Numbered from the stretch's first letter, positions 15,986 to 25,036 are shown. The stretch: DNA of 43,405 nt from Geminocystis sp. GBBB08 (GCF_016743215.1 NZ_VRZC01000010.1:1-43405); one strand, 5' to 3'. Numbers and translations are program-made. The notes: generated by a model from the sequence alone, not told the origin.

Positions 15986-16684
15986 TCACGGTGCTTGACA
16001 AATCCAAACGCAATCCCTAGGCACTGATTCTATATCTTTGACTAGAATTTTATAGCCTAGATAAGTTAAAAATTGTTCCATAATACTATCTGTCATGACA
16101 GAAAAAGCTGTGCCATGTCTTCCTAATAAGTGTTTATCCCAGTCTTTAAGAAACCTTTTCCAACCCAATTTGCTGAGAATATTTGTATGATGAAATATAC
16201 AGAGTTTATCACCTTTTAATAGTGAGGGAATACGGGTTAAATAATTAAAAATATCCCTAGGCTCTAAATGTACCATAGTATCATAACAAAAACAGATGTC
16301 TATAGAGGCTTTTTCTATGTTATCTAAGGTTAAACCATCGAGTTTGATATAATTTACTCTTTCTTTCCCAATGCGTTGTTTCGTTGCTTCTAACATTTCT
16401 GTGGCAATATCAGCACAAGTTAGGCGAGCACCATATTTAAGTAAAATTTCGGCTGTACGTCCACCGCCGATGCCAATTTCTAAAATCTGATGATTAGGTT
16501 TAATATAAGGAGCAATAAATTTATTTTCGATCAATTGGACGTATTCATCTAAACATTGTGCTGCACCTGCTTCTTTCCCTATCCATTCATCACCGATATA
16601 TTTTTTATCTTGATGAAGATTTGACCAATTTTTGGCGTAATCATTCCAATCTTTTTCATAATCGATACTTTTATTCTCAGTCAT
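15986..16684 (-). CDS. SAM-dependent class I methyltransferase
   Basis: The 232-residue product has the SAM-binding motif I ILEIGIGGGRTAEILL, then ARLTCADIATEML (motif II region) and ICFCYDTMVHLEP. The end of the protein has no second domain. The substrate is unknown. It lies 22 bases downstream of the large sulfotransferase on the same strand, so the two are very likely cotranscribed and may modify the same molecule. Confidence 0.88.
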   Translation of the reverse strand: MTENKSIDYEKDWNDYAKNWSNLHQDKKYIGDEWIGKEAGAAQCLDEYVQLIENKFIAPYIKPNHQILEIGIGGGRTAEILLKYGARLTCADIATEMLEATKQRIGKERVNYIKLDGLTLDNIEKASIDICFCYDTMVHLEPRDIFNYLTRIPSLLKGDKLCIFHHTNILSKLGWKRFLKDWDKHLLGRHGTAFSVMTDSIMEQFLTYLGYKILVKDIESVPRDCVWICQAP

Positions 16685-16706
16685 ATTAATTATTAATTAA
16701 ACTTGA

Positions 16707-18167
16707 TTATTCCTTTACCATACCGAATGATCCTTTAATTTTAAACCACTGATTCCGCATTCGCCAAAATTTGCTAGTTTTCATCGAAATAATTTCTTCT
16801 TGGCAATTTTTTAACTCTTCTTCTTTTTGAGTAAAATTAGCTTCTATTTCTTTTAGCTGTTGCTGAGTTTGTTTTAATTCTTCTTGAGAGCGATCGAAAT
16901 AAAAATGTAGTTGTTTAAAGTCTAATTGAGATTTTTGTAGTTGAACTTGATGATTGTTTAACTCTTGTTGTAATTCTTTTAACTGAATTTGAGACTGAGA
17001 TAAGTGGGATTTAGTTTCCTCTAACTGAATTTGAGATTGAGATAACTGAGATTTAGTTTCCTCTAACTGAATTTGAGATTGAGATAACTGGGATTTAGTT
17101 TCCTCTAACTGAGATTTGGTTTCTTCTAACTGAATTTGAGATTGAGATAACTGGGATTTAGTTTCTTCTAACTGAATTTGAGACTGAGATAATTGGGATT
17201 TGGTTTCTTCTAACTGAATTTGAGACTGAGATAACTGAAATTCTGTGGCTTCTTTTTTTCCCGTTATTTCTCCTAATTCTTGATATAACGAATGTAAATG
17301 TTGATCACTAGATTCTTTTTCCTGTTTTAACTTTTTATTCAAAAGTCTTAAATCTAACCAATCTTGTAACGCCCAACTATTACTAGAAAGATTATCAATG
17401 TCATCAAGCCATGAATTTTCAAAACCACTAATTATATTTAATTCTTGATATTGTTGCCAAATTTCAGGAAAATAAACTTTAATCAGATGACGACGTTGAG
17501 ACTTTTTAACATCTCTTTTCAAAGCCGAATTGTCATAAAGACTCGAATCAATAGCTGATAAGGAAATTCCGAATTTTTCTTGTATTATCTGGGCTAAAAT
17601 CTGTGGATTCTTAATAACTGTTTCTAAATTGATTAATAAACATTTTTCTTGATGCAGATTATAAAAATTTAATATTAGGCGATTATAAGTACTCCAAACC
17701 TGTAAAGCTAATTCAGGATTATGATGAAAAATATCATCACCCCGACGGTACAAAGAATCAATTACTTCCCAAGGCGATCGATAAACGAAGATAAAATAAG
17801 CTGAAGGTAATAAATCTGACCAAAAATCTAAAAAAAGTGATGTTCTCGGCTCTTTCCATCCCCAAGGATTTTCAAAGTCTTGATTTTCTTCTATTAATCT
17901 TCTTGCCTCTTCCACATAAGTTAATGGCGGAACAATTTTTTCTTGAGTAGTCCAACCAATGCTATTAATACCTAAAGAAAATAAGATACTTTCGTGAAAA
18001 TTGACAAAGTCAGCATTTTCAAAATAACCTTTAGGATTACCCTCATTGGCTGGTATTAATTTTTTTCCAATATTTACCCCAGCACTTTGGAGTAAAGAAG
18101 ACAATAAAGAAGTACCAGAACGGTGCATTCCCGTTAAAATGAGAATCGGTTGTTGAGAATAAGCCAT
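16707..18167 (-). CDS. Sulfotransferase-domain protein with a repetitive coiled-coil tail
   Basis: The 486-residue protein begins with a sulfotransferase-like domain: TGMHRSGTSLLSSLLQSAG (residues 12-30) as the phosphosulfate loop, then the NEGNPKGYFEN region, and VYRSPWEVIDSLYRR in the 3'-phosphate position. From about residue 285 to 470 it is a long coiled coil. Residues about 309-395 are a tandem array of a 14-residue unit (QLSQSQIQLEETKS) present about six times, plus one half-unit QLEETKS. At the DNA level the repeats are 42 bp (16981-17240). Such an arrangement favours length variation. The coiled coil may mediate assembly with partner enzymes; that is inference. Confidence 0.88.
   Translation of the reverse strand: MAYSQQPILILTGMHRSGTSLLSSLLQSAGVNIGKKLIPANEGNPKGYFENADFVNFHESILFSLGINSIGWTTQEKIVPPLTYVEEARRLIEENQDFENPWGWKEPRTSLFLDFWSDLLPSAYFIFVYRSPWEVIDSLYRRGDDIFHHNPELALQVWSTYNRLILNFYNLHQEKCLLINLETVIKNPQILAQIIQEKFGISLSAIDSSLYDNSALKRDVKKSQRRHLIKVYFPEIWQQYQELNIISGFENSWLDDIDNLSSNSWALQDWLDLRLLNKKLKQEKESSDQHLHSLYQELGEITGKKEATEFQLSQSQIQLEETKSQLSQSQIQLEETKSQLSQSQIQLEETKSQLEETKSQLSQSQIQLEETKSQLSQSQIQLEETKSHLSQSQIQLKELQQELNNHQVQLQKSQLDFKQLHFYFDRSQEELKQTQQQLKEIEANFTQKEEELKNCQEEIISMKTSKFWRMRNQWFKIKGSFGMVKE
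16981..17240 (-). repeat. 42-bp in-frame tandem repeat within the sulfotransferase gene
   Basis: About six copies of a 42-bp unit and one 21-bp half-unit, all in frame and nearly identical at DNA level, encode the coiled-coil heptads. Near identity of synonymous positions points to recent expansion. Confidence 0.85.
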
Positions 18168-18364
18168 ATATTAAAATAAATGATGTAACAACGCAAATTT
18201 AATTTATCATTTAAGCTAACATAAAACTAATTAATCATCTTGATTAGATAAGTAACTCTAACTGAAATCTTATTATTATACAACAAAAAAAATCAAAATA
18301 GTTAATCTATACTAATCCTAAATAGGTTGTGGTAAATTAAATAGCAGTTAATAACTAACTATTA

Positions 18365-18393
18365 TTGACAAATAAAATTTACTTTGTTAGGAT
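18365..18393 (+). promoter_or_regulatory. Candidate promoter of the RTX-type gene
   Basis: TTGACA (18365-18370), 17 bases, then TAGGAT (18388-18393). It matches a sigma70-type promoter well and would give a leader of about 85 bases. The whole 317-base divergent gap (18168-18484) otherwise shows no gene. Confidence 0.5.
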
Positions 18394-18484
18394 TTATGAG
18401 TCAGAAGCATAAAACGAAATAATATCATAGTTTAGTTCGTTAAAATAAACAATATTCAAAAAAATCATAGTGTAGGAGTACATA

Positions 18485-20035
18485 ATGGCTTTAACTACAA
18501 TTACAACTTTTACAAACGGTCCTGATCTTTGGACTCCTTCTTTGTTACCTGGTCTAACAGATGGAGTATTAGGTGAGGCTTTAGCAGGAAATGATACCGT
18601 TGTTGGTACACAGTTCGCCGATTCCATCTTAGGTGGACAAGGAGAAGATAGTCTTCTTGGTGCTGGTGGGAATGATACTATCTATGGTGGCCAAGGTAAT
18701 GACACTATTGAAGGTGGTGCAGGAAATAACTGGATTAGTGCCAATCAGGGTAATGATTATATAATTGTAACAAGTCCTGGTGACACTGTTTACGGTGGGC
18801 AAGGAGATGATATTATTATTGTTAATACAACAAATGCTTTTGTTAGTGCCAATAAAGGTAATGATACTATTACATCTTCCCAAGAAAACAGTCAACTCTA
18901 TGGAGGTCAAGGTAATGATTTGATTAATCTGACTGGGGGAAGTAGTCAAATAGTGCAAGGAAACATCGGTGATGATACTATTACATCCTCAGGTGGTGAA
19001 CACCTAATCTATGGTGGACAAGGAGATGATCGGATTATTATTTCTGGAGCATCAACGAAAGTTAATGTAGCTGGAGACTTAGGAAATAATATCATTGAGT
19101 TGGGAGAAGGTGTAATAGGTTCTAACATTACCATTTTTGGTGGTCAAAATCCTGCCAATACTGGTGGACAAACTCCTCAAGGAATATCAACTATAATAGT
19201 CAATGGAAATAATAACCTTATAGGAGCTAATATAAGCAATGTTGGAACTATCAATGTCAATCAAGGTGTTACCACAACTATTAATGCTTCTACAATTATC
19301 GCCTCTGGAGCGACAAAAATAGGGGGTTCTGGTACTGTTAACATTCAAGGAACTTTACAACAACTAACTCAATTAACTCAAACCGTTACTATTACCAACA
19401 CTAATACCTTACCAATAGTTACAGATAATAATAATATTTTTCAAGCTGTCGGTCTTTCTCGTAGTCGTTTCAATTTAGCTACTGGGTTAACACAATTTTT
19501 TGTGATTGATGGTGCTCAATTTGCTCCTATAATTGCTCAGACTAATCCTAATGTTACAGATCCTGCCCAGCTACGAAAGTTGAATATTGGAGCTTTATCA
19601 TTCCAGTTCGGACAAATTACTCAAGGAGAATTAAGTGCCATCAGAACTAATCCGGCGGCGGATATTCCAGCATCAACTCAAGCTAAAATGGTTAATTTTG
19701 GAACACAGTTAAATGATGCCAAGTATATTCCTCAAGTTAATTTACAACAGGCTGATACATTACTTAGTGGTTTTTATACCCTTATTTCCCAAAATGGTAT
19801 TACACCAGTAAAAAATCGTTTCTTCTCTGTTATTGATACCAAAGGAACAACAGCAACCACTGATGATGTAACCACTCTTTATTATAGTTCTAATGGTCAA
19901 TTTGACTTAGGTACTTCCGAAAAAGTCTTTACCTCAACCCCTGGATTATCTGTCTTTACTCCCTCAAACACAGGCGTAGGCCCCCTTAGTTTGGCTACTA
20001 TCCCCGCTAGTACTCAAATTATACCTTTTGCGTAA
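18485..20035 (+). CDS. RTX-type calcium-binding secreted protein
   Basis: The 516-residue product has a repetitive region (about residues 38-225) rich in GGQGNDTI-type nonapeptides (for example GAGGNDTIYGGQGNDTIEGG). Such repeats form calcium-binding beta-rolls in proteins exported by type I secretion. The repeats alternate with longer spacers of about 20 residues, suggesting a parallel beta-helix. The C-terminal half (about 290-516) is unrecognised and has no RTX repeats. No N-terminal signal peptide is visible, in keeping with a C-terminal export signal. TAGGAG lies 8 bases before the ATG. No secretion genes are in the window. It is divergent from the sulfotransferase unit, so a shared role at the cell surface is possible. 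Confidence 0.85.
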   Translation: MALTTITTFTNGPDLWTPSLLPGLTDGVLGEALAGNDTVVGTQFADSILGGQGEDSLLGAGGNDTIYGGQGNDTIEGGAGNNWISANQGNDYIIVTSPGDTVYGGQGDDIIIVNTTNAFVSANKGNDTITSSQENSQLYGGQGNDLINLTGGSSQIVQGNIGDDTITSSGGEHLIYGGQGDDRIIISGASTKVNVAGDLGNNIIELGEGVIGSNITIFGGQNPANTGGQTPQGISTIIVNGNNNLIGANISNVGTINVNQGVTTTINASTIIASGATKIGGSGTVNIQGTLQQLTQLTQTVTITNTNTLPIVTDNNNIFQAVGLSRSRFNLATGLTQFFVIDGAQFAPIIAQTNPNVTDPAQLRKLNIGALSFQFGQITQGELSAIRTNPAADIPASTQAKMVNFGTQLNDAKYIPQVNLQQADTLLSGFYTLISQNGITPVKNRFFSVIDTKGTTATTDDVTTLYYSSNGQFDLGTSEKVFTSTPGLSVFTPSNTGVGPLSLATIPASTQIIPFA

Positions 20036-20077
20036 TATTTATCTATTTAAGCATTTAATTAATTTAATTAATTTTTG

Positions 20078-20108
20078 ATCCTTTCTATCTTATAGGGAGG
20101 ATTTTTTT
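20078..20108 (+). terminator. Rho-independent terminator after the RTX-type gene
   Basis: ATCCTTTCTA and TAGGGAGGAT form a 10-bp stem (two G-U pairs) with a 5-base loop, followed directly by a run of seven T residues. It lies 43 bases after the stop codon. Confidence 0.75.
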
Positions 20109-20214
20109 CTTCAGTTGGTAATTGATAATTCCTCATTCTTAATTCCTGATTCCTGATAACTCATTTTTAATTAGGGTATGTAATTTTATAATACTTACCT
20201 ATTTTTTGACTAAA

Positions 20215-20234
20215 CAAGAGGTTTAAACCCCTTG
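20215..20234. repeat. Copy of the AAGGGGTTTAAACCCCTT palindrome
   Basis: CAAGAGGTTTAAACCCCTTG, another dispersed copy in the gap between the RTX-type gene and nblB. Confidence 0.6.
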
Positions 20235-20311
20235 CTAAAACTGTGCATTTTTTTTTGTTAATGTAGTGTGTTTAAATCGTTTATTTTTATAGCTTCCTCA
20301 TTATGGCAGAT

Positions 20312-20396
20312 AACGAGTTGATTAAGACGTTTTGAGATTCTTCTCTATGCTCGGAATGACAACTATAGATTTTGAGAATGTCTTAACTAACCCGTT
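20312..20396. repeat. 85-bp inverted-repeat element
   Basis: The ends AACGAGTTGATTAAGAC and GTCTTAACTAACCCGTT are imperfect inverted repeats (about 14 of 17 pair). The middle contains a GAGATTCTTCTC...CTCGGAATGAC stretch of a type widely dispersed in bacterial genomes. It could be a small non-autonomous element; no target duplication is evident. Confidence 0.4.
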
Positions 20397-20418
20397 TATT
20401 GCTATAATTCAGCAGCGT

Positions 20419-21093
20419 CTAATTATTTTTGATATTTATTAAATAATTTTTGGCTTCGTTGGCTACCGCTACAGATTTATCTTCGGAAAGAATTGTTAAA
20501 ACTTTTTTAGCTTCTTCACCGCCAAATTTACTTAATGCTTGGGCTAAACGGTGGCGAATTTGCCAATCATCACTATTGACAAAAGGAATTAACAAACTTA
20601 CCGCCCGAATATCTCCCAATTCTCCTAAGGCACTAATAGCGGCAGTTTGCAATAATCCATTATCGGAATCTAAAGCATCTTTTAATAAATCAAAACCTTC
20701 GGGATGCCCTAATTCTCCTAATGCAGCCACAATACTAAATTGAATTAACCAATCTTCACTTTCATAATACACTTTTTTGAGATCTGGAAATGCCTGAATA
20801 AGTTTTAATCCGGCAATGGCATCGGCTGCCGCCGCTCGAACATCGGGTTCAGGATCGTTATATAATCGATCTAATAATATTTCTAAGGATTCTTCTAAGT
20901 TTACGTCTCCTAAAGTATCTAACTGAGAAATTGCGGCATAACGTACTCTAACATTATTATCTTTTATAATCGGTTTTACTAATTCATAGGCTTTTTCTTT
21001 CCCCAATTGCCTTAACTCATTTATTCCTTTGATGCGATCGCCAAAATTTTGAGAATGGATTAATTCGTTTACTGATTCTGGTGTAATAGTCAT
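20419..21093 (-). CDS. nblB: HEAT-repeat phycobilisome degradation protein NblB
   Basis: NblB is required for dismantling phycobilisomes during nutrient stress and is related to bilin lyase-type HEAT proteins. The 224-residue product opens ITPESVNELIHSQNFGDRIK and consists of about five HEAT/PBS-lyase repeats, such as DNNVRVRYAAISQLDTLGD, DPEPDVRAAAADAIAGL, WLIQFSIVAALGELGHPEG and WQIRHRLAQALSKFGG. The whole length matches NblB rather than CpcE/CpcF-type lyases, and no phycobiliprotein genes are nearby. It is a single gene. Confidence 0.85.
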   Translation of the reverse strand: MTITPESVNELIHSQNFGDRIKGINELRQLGKEKAYELVKPIIKDNNVRVRYAAISQLDTLGDVNLEESLEILLDRLYNDPEPDVRAAAADAIAGLKLIQAFPDLKKVYYESEDWLIQFSIVAALGELGHPEGFDLLKDALDSDNGLLQTAAISALGELGDIRAVSLLIPFVNSDDWQIRHRLAQALSKFGGEEAKKVLTILSEDKSVAVANEAKNYLINIKNN

Positions 21094-21243
21094 ATTTTTT
21101 TTAGTTAATGGTTAATAATTAAACTTCACCTCATTACTATAACTTAGGTAGATTCGGTAAACCACATCTTGATATAGTGGGATTCTCTGTGACATGATCA
21201 CAAATAAGTAAGCCTTCGTCTATGAATAAATTAGATTTTTAGT

Positions 21244-21273
21244 CTCTCGCAAAGACGCAAAGGCGCAAAGAAA
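21244..21273. repeat. CGCAAAGGCGCAAAG-type repeat
   Basis: Near-tandem CGCAAAG units, the complement of the repeat at 5752. It lies upstream of htpG and is a common dispersed cyanobacterial repeat, not obviously a regulatory site. Confidence 0.5.
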
Positions 21274-21374
21274 GTTCGCAAAATATACTCTTTGCTATTT
21301 CTAATTTATCTTCACAAAAGAAGGATAAGTCTTTATCTATTGTTATTAATTACATTTAAAAGAAAAGAGAAACT

Positions 21375-23333
21375 ATGACTACTGTTTTAGAAAAGGGTAA
21401 TATTTCTATCCATACCGAGAATATATTTCCCATTATCAAGAAATCCCTTTATACTGATCACGAAATCTTTTTAAGAGAATTAATTTCTAACTCCGTTGAC
21501 GCTATTTCTAAGGCAAAAATGGCATCTTTAGCAGGAGAAATTACTAACGACTTGCCTGAGCCTGAAATTACTATTAGTATTGATAAAGAACAGAAAACTC
21601 TTTCTATCAGCGATAACGGTATCGGCATGACAGTTGATGAGATTAAAAAATATATCAATCAAGTTGCCTTTTCCAGTGCTGAAGATTTTATTACTAAATA
21701 TGGTAAAAGTGCTAATGATTTAATCGGGCATTTCGGTTTAGGTTTCTATTCTGCTTTTATGGTGTCTAAGCAAGTAGAAATCGACACTCTATCATATCGT
21801 GAAGGTGCAACGGCGATTCATTGGAGTTGTGATGGTTCACCTGAGTTTCAAATAAGTGACTCTACTCGCACCACTCCCGGCACAACTATCACCCTCACTA
21901 TTATGGATGAGGAAACGGAATATTTAGAAGAATCTCGCATTAAAAATCTTGTCAAGAAATATTCTGACTTTGTGCCTGTAGCTATAAAAATGGGCGGTGA
22001 AGCGGTTAACCGTCAAAAAGCTTTATGGAAAGAATCTCCCCAAAATCTCACCGATGAAGATTATTTAGAATTTTACCGCTATTTATATCCTTTCCAAGAA
22101 GATCCTTTATTATGGGTACATTTAAGCACGGATTATCCCTTTTTACTCAACGGTATTTTATATTTTCCTAAATTACGTCCTGATGTTGATGTTTCTAAAG
22201 GACAAATTAAGTTATTCTGTAACCAAGTCTTTGTAAGTGATCATTGTGAAGAGATTATCCCTGAATTTTTGATGCCCCTCAGAGGTGTTATCGATAGTCC
22301 TGATATTCCTTTGAATGTTTCTCGTAGTGCTTTAACTAACCATCGCACTGTCAGACGCATTGCAGACTTTATTAGTAAAAAAATAGGCGATCGACTCAAA
22401 TCCTTATACAATGACGATAAGGCAAAATATATCAGCAGTTGGGAAGATGTCGGCACATTCGTTAAATATGGTGCATTAAGAGACGAAAAATTTAAGAAAC
22501 AAGTCGAAGATTTAATTATTTATCGCACCACCTATCAAGCTGATAAAGTAGCCGAAACTCCTAAAGTTGAAGTTGACTCTGGAGACGATGCTTGGAAGGA
22601 TGTCACCCCTGATAATAGCCAACCTTATACCACCTTAAACGAATATTTAGATAGAAATAAAGAAAAACACGAAAAACGGGTATTCTACTGTAATAATGCT
22701 CAAACTCAAAGCACTTACGTTGACTTATACAAAAATCAAGGCATCGAAGTGTTATTCATGGATTCTTTCATTGACACTAACTACTTTATCCCCTTCCTTG
22801 AAAGAGAATATACTGATGTAAAATTCTCAAGAGTTGACTCAGAATTAGACTCTAGCTTGGTGGAAGAAGACAAAGCTAATGAAATTGTTGATGCTAACAC
22901 TAACAAAACCCGTGCAGAAGTTATCAAGGAAATTTTTGAGAAAGCCATTAACAAGCCTAAAGTTAACATCAAAACTCAATCCCTAAAAAGCGAAACTCAG
23001 GAAGAAACTCCTCCAGCTATGGTATTGTTACCCGAAGCGATGCGTCGTTTCCAAGAGATGACGGCGATGATGCAACAACGAGAGATGAAATTTCCTGAAG
23101 AGCATATGTTAGTAATCAACACTGCTCATCCTTTGATTGAAAATATCTATCAACTTAACAAGGGTGCAATTATTCAAGGTAGTGGTGAATCGCCTACTCA
23201 AGAAATGGTTAACCTCATGTGTCAATATGTCTATGACTTAGCCTTGATGGCACAACGGGCATTCGATGCGGAGGGAATGACGGCATTTGTAGAGAGATCG
23301 AATAAAGTCTTAACGAAGCTAACCAAGCGCTAA
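21375..23333 (+). CDS. htpG: Molecular chaperone HtpG (Hsp90)
   Basis: HtpG is the bacterial Hsp90, an ATP-driven dimeric chaperone; in cyanobacteria it supports heat, cold and oxidative stress tolerance and phycobilisome linker proteins. The 652-residue length is normal. Seen: LYTDHEIFLRELISNSVDAI (residues 26-45) with the ATP-binding Glu/Asn, DNGIGMTVDEI, GHFGLGFYSAFMV and the client-binding middle domain including PLNVSRSAL. The C-terminal dimerisation domain is complete. No CIRCE element was seen upstream. A strong palindromic terminator follows directly. Confidence 0.98.
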   Translation: MTTVLEKGNISIHTENIFPIIKKSLYTDHEIFLRELISNSVDAISKAKMASLAGEITNDLPEPEITISIDKEQKTLSISDNGIGMTVDEIKKYINQVAFSSAEDFITKYGKSANDLIGHFGLGFYSAFMVSKQVEIDTLSYREGATAIHWSCDGSPEFQISDSTRTTPGTTITLTIMDEETEYLEESRIKNLVKKYSDFVPVAIKMGGEAVNRQKALWKESPQNLTDEDYLEFYRYLYPFQEDPLLWVHLSTDYPFLLNGILYFPKLRPDVDVSKGQIKLFCNQVFVSDHCEEIIPEFLMPLRGVIDSPDIPLNVSRSALTNHRTVRRIADFISKKIGDRLKSLYNDDKAKYISSWEDVGTFVKYGALRDEKFKKQVEDLIIYRTTYQADKVAETPKVEVDSGDDAWKDVTPDNSQPYTTLNEYLDRNKEKHEKRVFYCNNAQTQSTYVDLYKNQGIEVLFMDSFIDTNYFIPFLEREYTDVKFSRVDSELDSSLVEEDKANEIVDANTNKTRAEVIKEIFEKAINKPKVNIKTQSLKSETQEETPPAMVLLPEAMRRFQEMTAMMQQREMKFPEEHMLVINTAHPLIENIYQLNKGAIIQGSGESPTQEMVNLMCQYVYDLALMAQRAFDAEGMTAFVERSNKVLTKLTKR

Positions 23334-23340
23334 ACTGTAG

Positions 23341-23364
23341 GGTGGGCATTGCCCACCTTTTTTT
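23341..23364 (+). terminator. Terminator of htpG (GGTGGGCA/TGCCCACC palindrome)
   Basis: GGTGGGCATTGCCCACC followed by seven T residues, starting 8 bases after the htpG stop. The palindrome is also a dispersed cyanobacterial repeat; a decayed copy is at 13723. Confidence 0.8.
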
Positions 23365-23653
23365 GTAATAATATAAAGTGAAAACTAGAGAAATAAATAT
23401 TAGATTGGATAAACAAAAATACTTATCATCAATTCATGTTAATTTTGCAAGTTTATATAAATTTATTTGTGTTTTTGGGAGAAAATATGAAACATAAAAT
23501 TTAGCCTTGAGGGTATTTACTCACCTTTTTTATTCATTCTAAAAATATCAATGAAAAACAGTTATATTGCCTATTCTTTAAGAATTTGAGGAAAATTTTA
23601 AAATTTAATATCAAAGGTGATTTTTCCCTGTAAAAATGCTGTAATTATCACAC
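23365..23653. other. Intergenic region between htpG and the DUF29 gene
   Basis: About 290 AT-rich bases between converging genes. Beyond the htpG terminator I see no gene, RNA or repeat. Confidence 0.5.
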
Positions 23654-24088
23654 TTATTTACCCATTAATAAATAGTTTAAAGTGTACGGACAACCAGTAG
23701 GAAATTCAACTTTATACCTTGTTTTTCCTTGTACATATTCTAAAGCATCCTCATAGATAGAAGATAAATTTTGTTCTAAATGATTGCGTAAATTAGTAGT
23801 TAAAATTTTGTTTATTTGTTTCCGAAAACTCTTTATTTCTACTTCCCAATGATTGCGAGATAGTTCTTCTTGTGTCCAATAATCACATAATAATAAATGA
23901 CGAATTACTTGTTCTAATAAACTTTCTACCGTTACTTTTTCTCGTTTTCCCAAAAATTCTAACTCCTCAATTAAATTTTCTAAATCTAAGGATTCATACT
24001 GTTTATTTTTTAATAGCTCGATCGTTTTTTCTAACCATAAAGTTTCATCTATTTCATAAAGTTGTTTTAAGTCATTAGTTGTTAGCAT
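23654..24088 (-). CDS. DUF29-family protein
   Basis: The 144-residue product matches the DUF29 family, common in cyanobacteria and often in many copies. Seen: LYEIDETLWLEKTIELLKNK, LDLENLIEELEFLGKRE, LLEQVIRHLLLCDYW and the C-terminal PTGCPYTLNYLLM. The fold is helical; the function is unknown. It is a single gene, complete. Confidence 0.9.
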   Translation of the reverse strand: MLTTNDLKQLYEIDETLWLEKTIELLKNKQYESLDLENLIEELEFLGKREKVTVESLLEQVIRHLLLCDYWTQEELSRNHWEVEIKSFRKQINKILTTNLRNHLEQNLSSIYEDALEYVQGKTRYKVEFPTGCPYTLNYLLMGK

Positions 24089-24234
24089 ATATATTCCAGT
24101 ATTTAATAGTTCTTACTTTATTTCATAGCCCAATTATAACTAAGTGCTAAACTTAACAGTAGCATGGGCACCCCTCACCTAACAATTGACAATGATAATT
24201 TTTTTCATAAGAATAAAATAACAATCCATTACCA

Positions 24235-24573
24235 ATGAAATTATACGTTAGTTATGGGAATCAAGTGTCTAATCAATGGGAAAAAATAGGAGAATTTGAG
24301 CTTAATTTATTAATTAATCAAGATTTTATCCCCATTATTGAACATGAAATATTAACTTTAAATTCACAAGAAATAATTTTGTCTAATGGCGAAAAATTAC
24401 AAATTTCAGTATCCTATGCCACTATCAATAGAGGTATCAATATTATCGTGATAAGTGACAATAAAACATTAATTAATGTAGGTGGTTTTAAATCCAGTGA
24501 AACCAGTTATGATCCTAGTGTTATCTTTTTAACTCCTCAAGGGCTACATTTATCTTTAATGGTGGGAAATTAA
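24235..24573 (+). CDS. Hypothetical protein
   Basis: Unrecognised 112-residue protein. It begins MKLYVSYGNQVSNQWEKIGE and is predicted mostly beta-strand with no signal peptide, membrane segment or cysteine. The AT-rich codon use matches the neighbours. It lies on the opposite strand to DUF29, 146 bases away. Probably a real gene, but no function can be offered. Confidence 0.6.
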   Translation: MKLYVSYGNQVSNQWEKIGEFELNLLINQDFIPIIEHEILTLNSQEIILSNGEKLQISVSYATINRGINIIVISDNKTLINVGGFKSSETSYDPSVIFLTPQGLHLSLMVGN

Positions 24574-24705
24574 AAACTAGAAAACATGACGTATTTTGTG
24601 GCTATTATTATCCCACAACTTTCTTTTTTTGACTGTTTCTCAGACTGTGATGTGATCATAATTATTTGATAGAATAAGTAAAGAAAACGTGATTTATCTG
24701 TGATA

Positions 24706-25031
24706 ATGTCTCAATTTCCCCATCATAAATTTGTCAAAGAATACTGCCCGAATTGTATCAAGATTATAGCATTGTCACCCCTTCTGCGGATGTGATGAGC
24801 GAAAAAAGAGATATTGATATGTTATTTATTCCTACAAAACCAGTGCCATCAACACCTGATACCCTAGTATTATTAGGGAAACTAGCCCAAACCACCTGTT
24901 TACTAGAAGTTTATCGCAATGCCATTAATAGCGATCAAATTAGAGATTGTATTAGTAAACTAATTACCGTGCAACAACAGTTTATTAAATCAGCAAAAAA
25001 AGAAGGAAAAACCCTGTCACACTTGATATAA
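24706..25031 (+). pseudogene. Frameshifted, truncated cyanobacterial unknown (possibly Rpn/DUF4351-type)
   Basis: From the ATG at 24706 the frame reads MSQFPHHKFVKEY and then shifts; from 24747 the other frame continues LPELYQDYSIVTPSADV, DIDMLFIPTKPVPSTPDTL and LGKLAQTTCLLEVYRNA. Adding one C within TACTG near 24745 would restore a single frame. The N-terminal part resembles a cyanobacterial family of putative nucleases with a C-terminal DUF4351 region, tentatively. The product ends about residue 107 and lacks the rest. It is either a decayed gene or a sequencing error; a start codon within the second frame is a TTG at 24753. Confidence 0.6.
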
Positions 25032-25036
25032 ATCAT

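Noticed and set aside
18629-18958. Minus-strand 109-codon frame inside the RTX-type gene
   Set aside because: It is a mirror of the repetitive RTX coding sequence with no family features and no ribosome binding site.
21191-21205. TGTGACATGATCACA upstream of htpG as a CRP-type site
   Set aside because: The half-sites are separated by 5 bases instead of the 6 of the SyCRP1/CRP consensus, and it lies about 170 bases from the gene start. Chance is likely.
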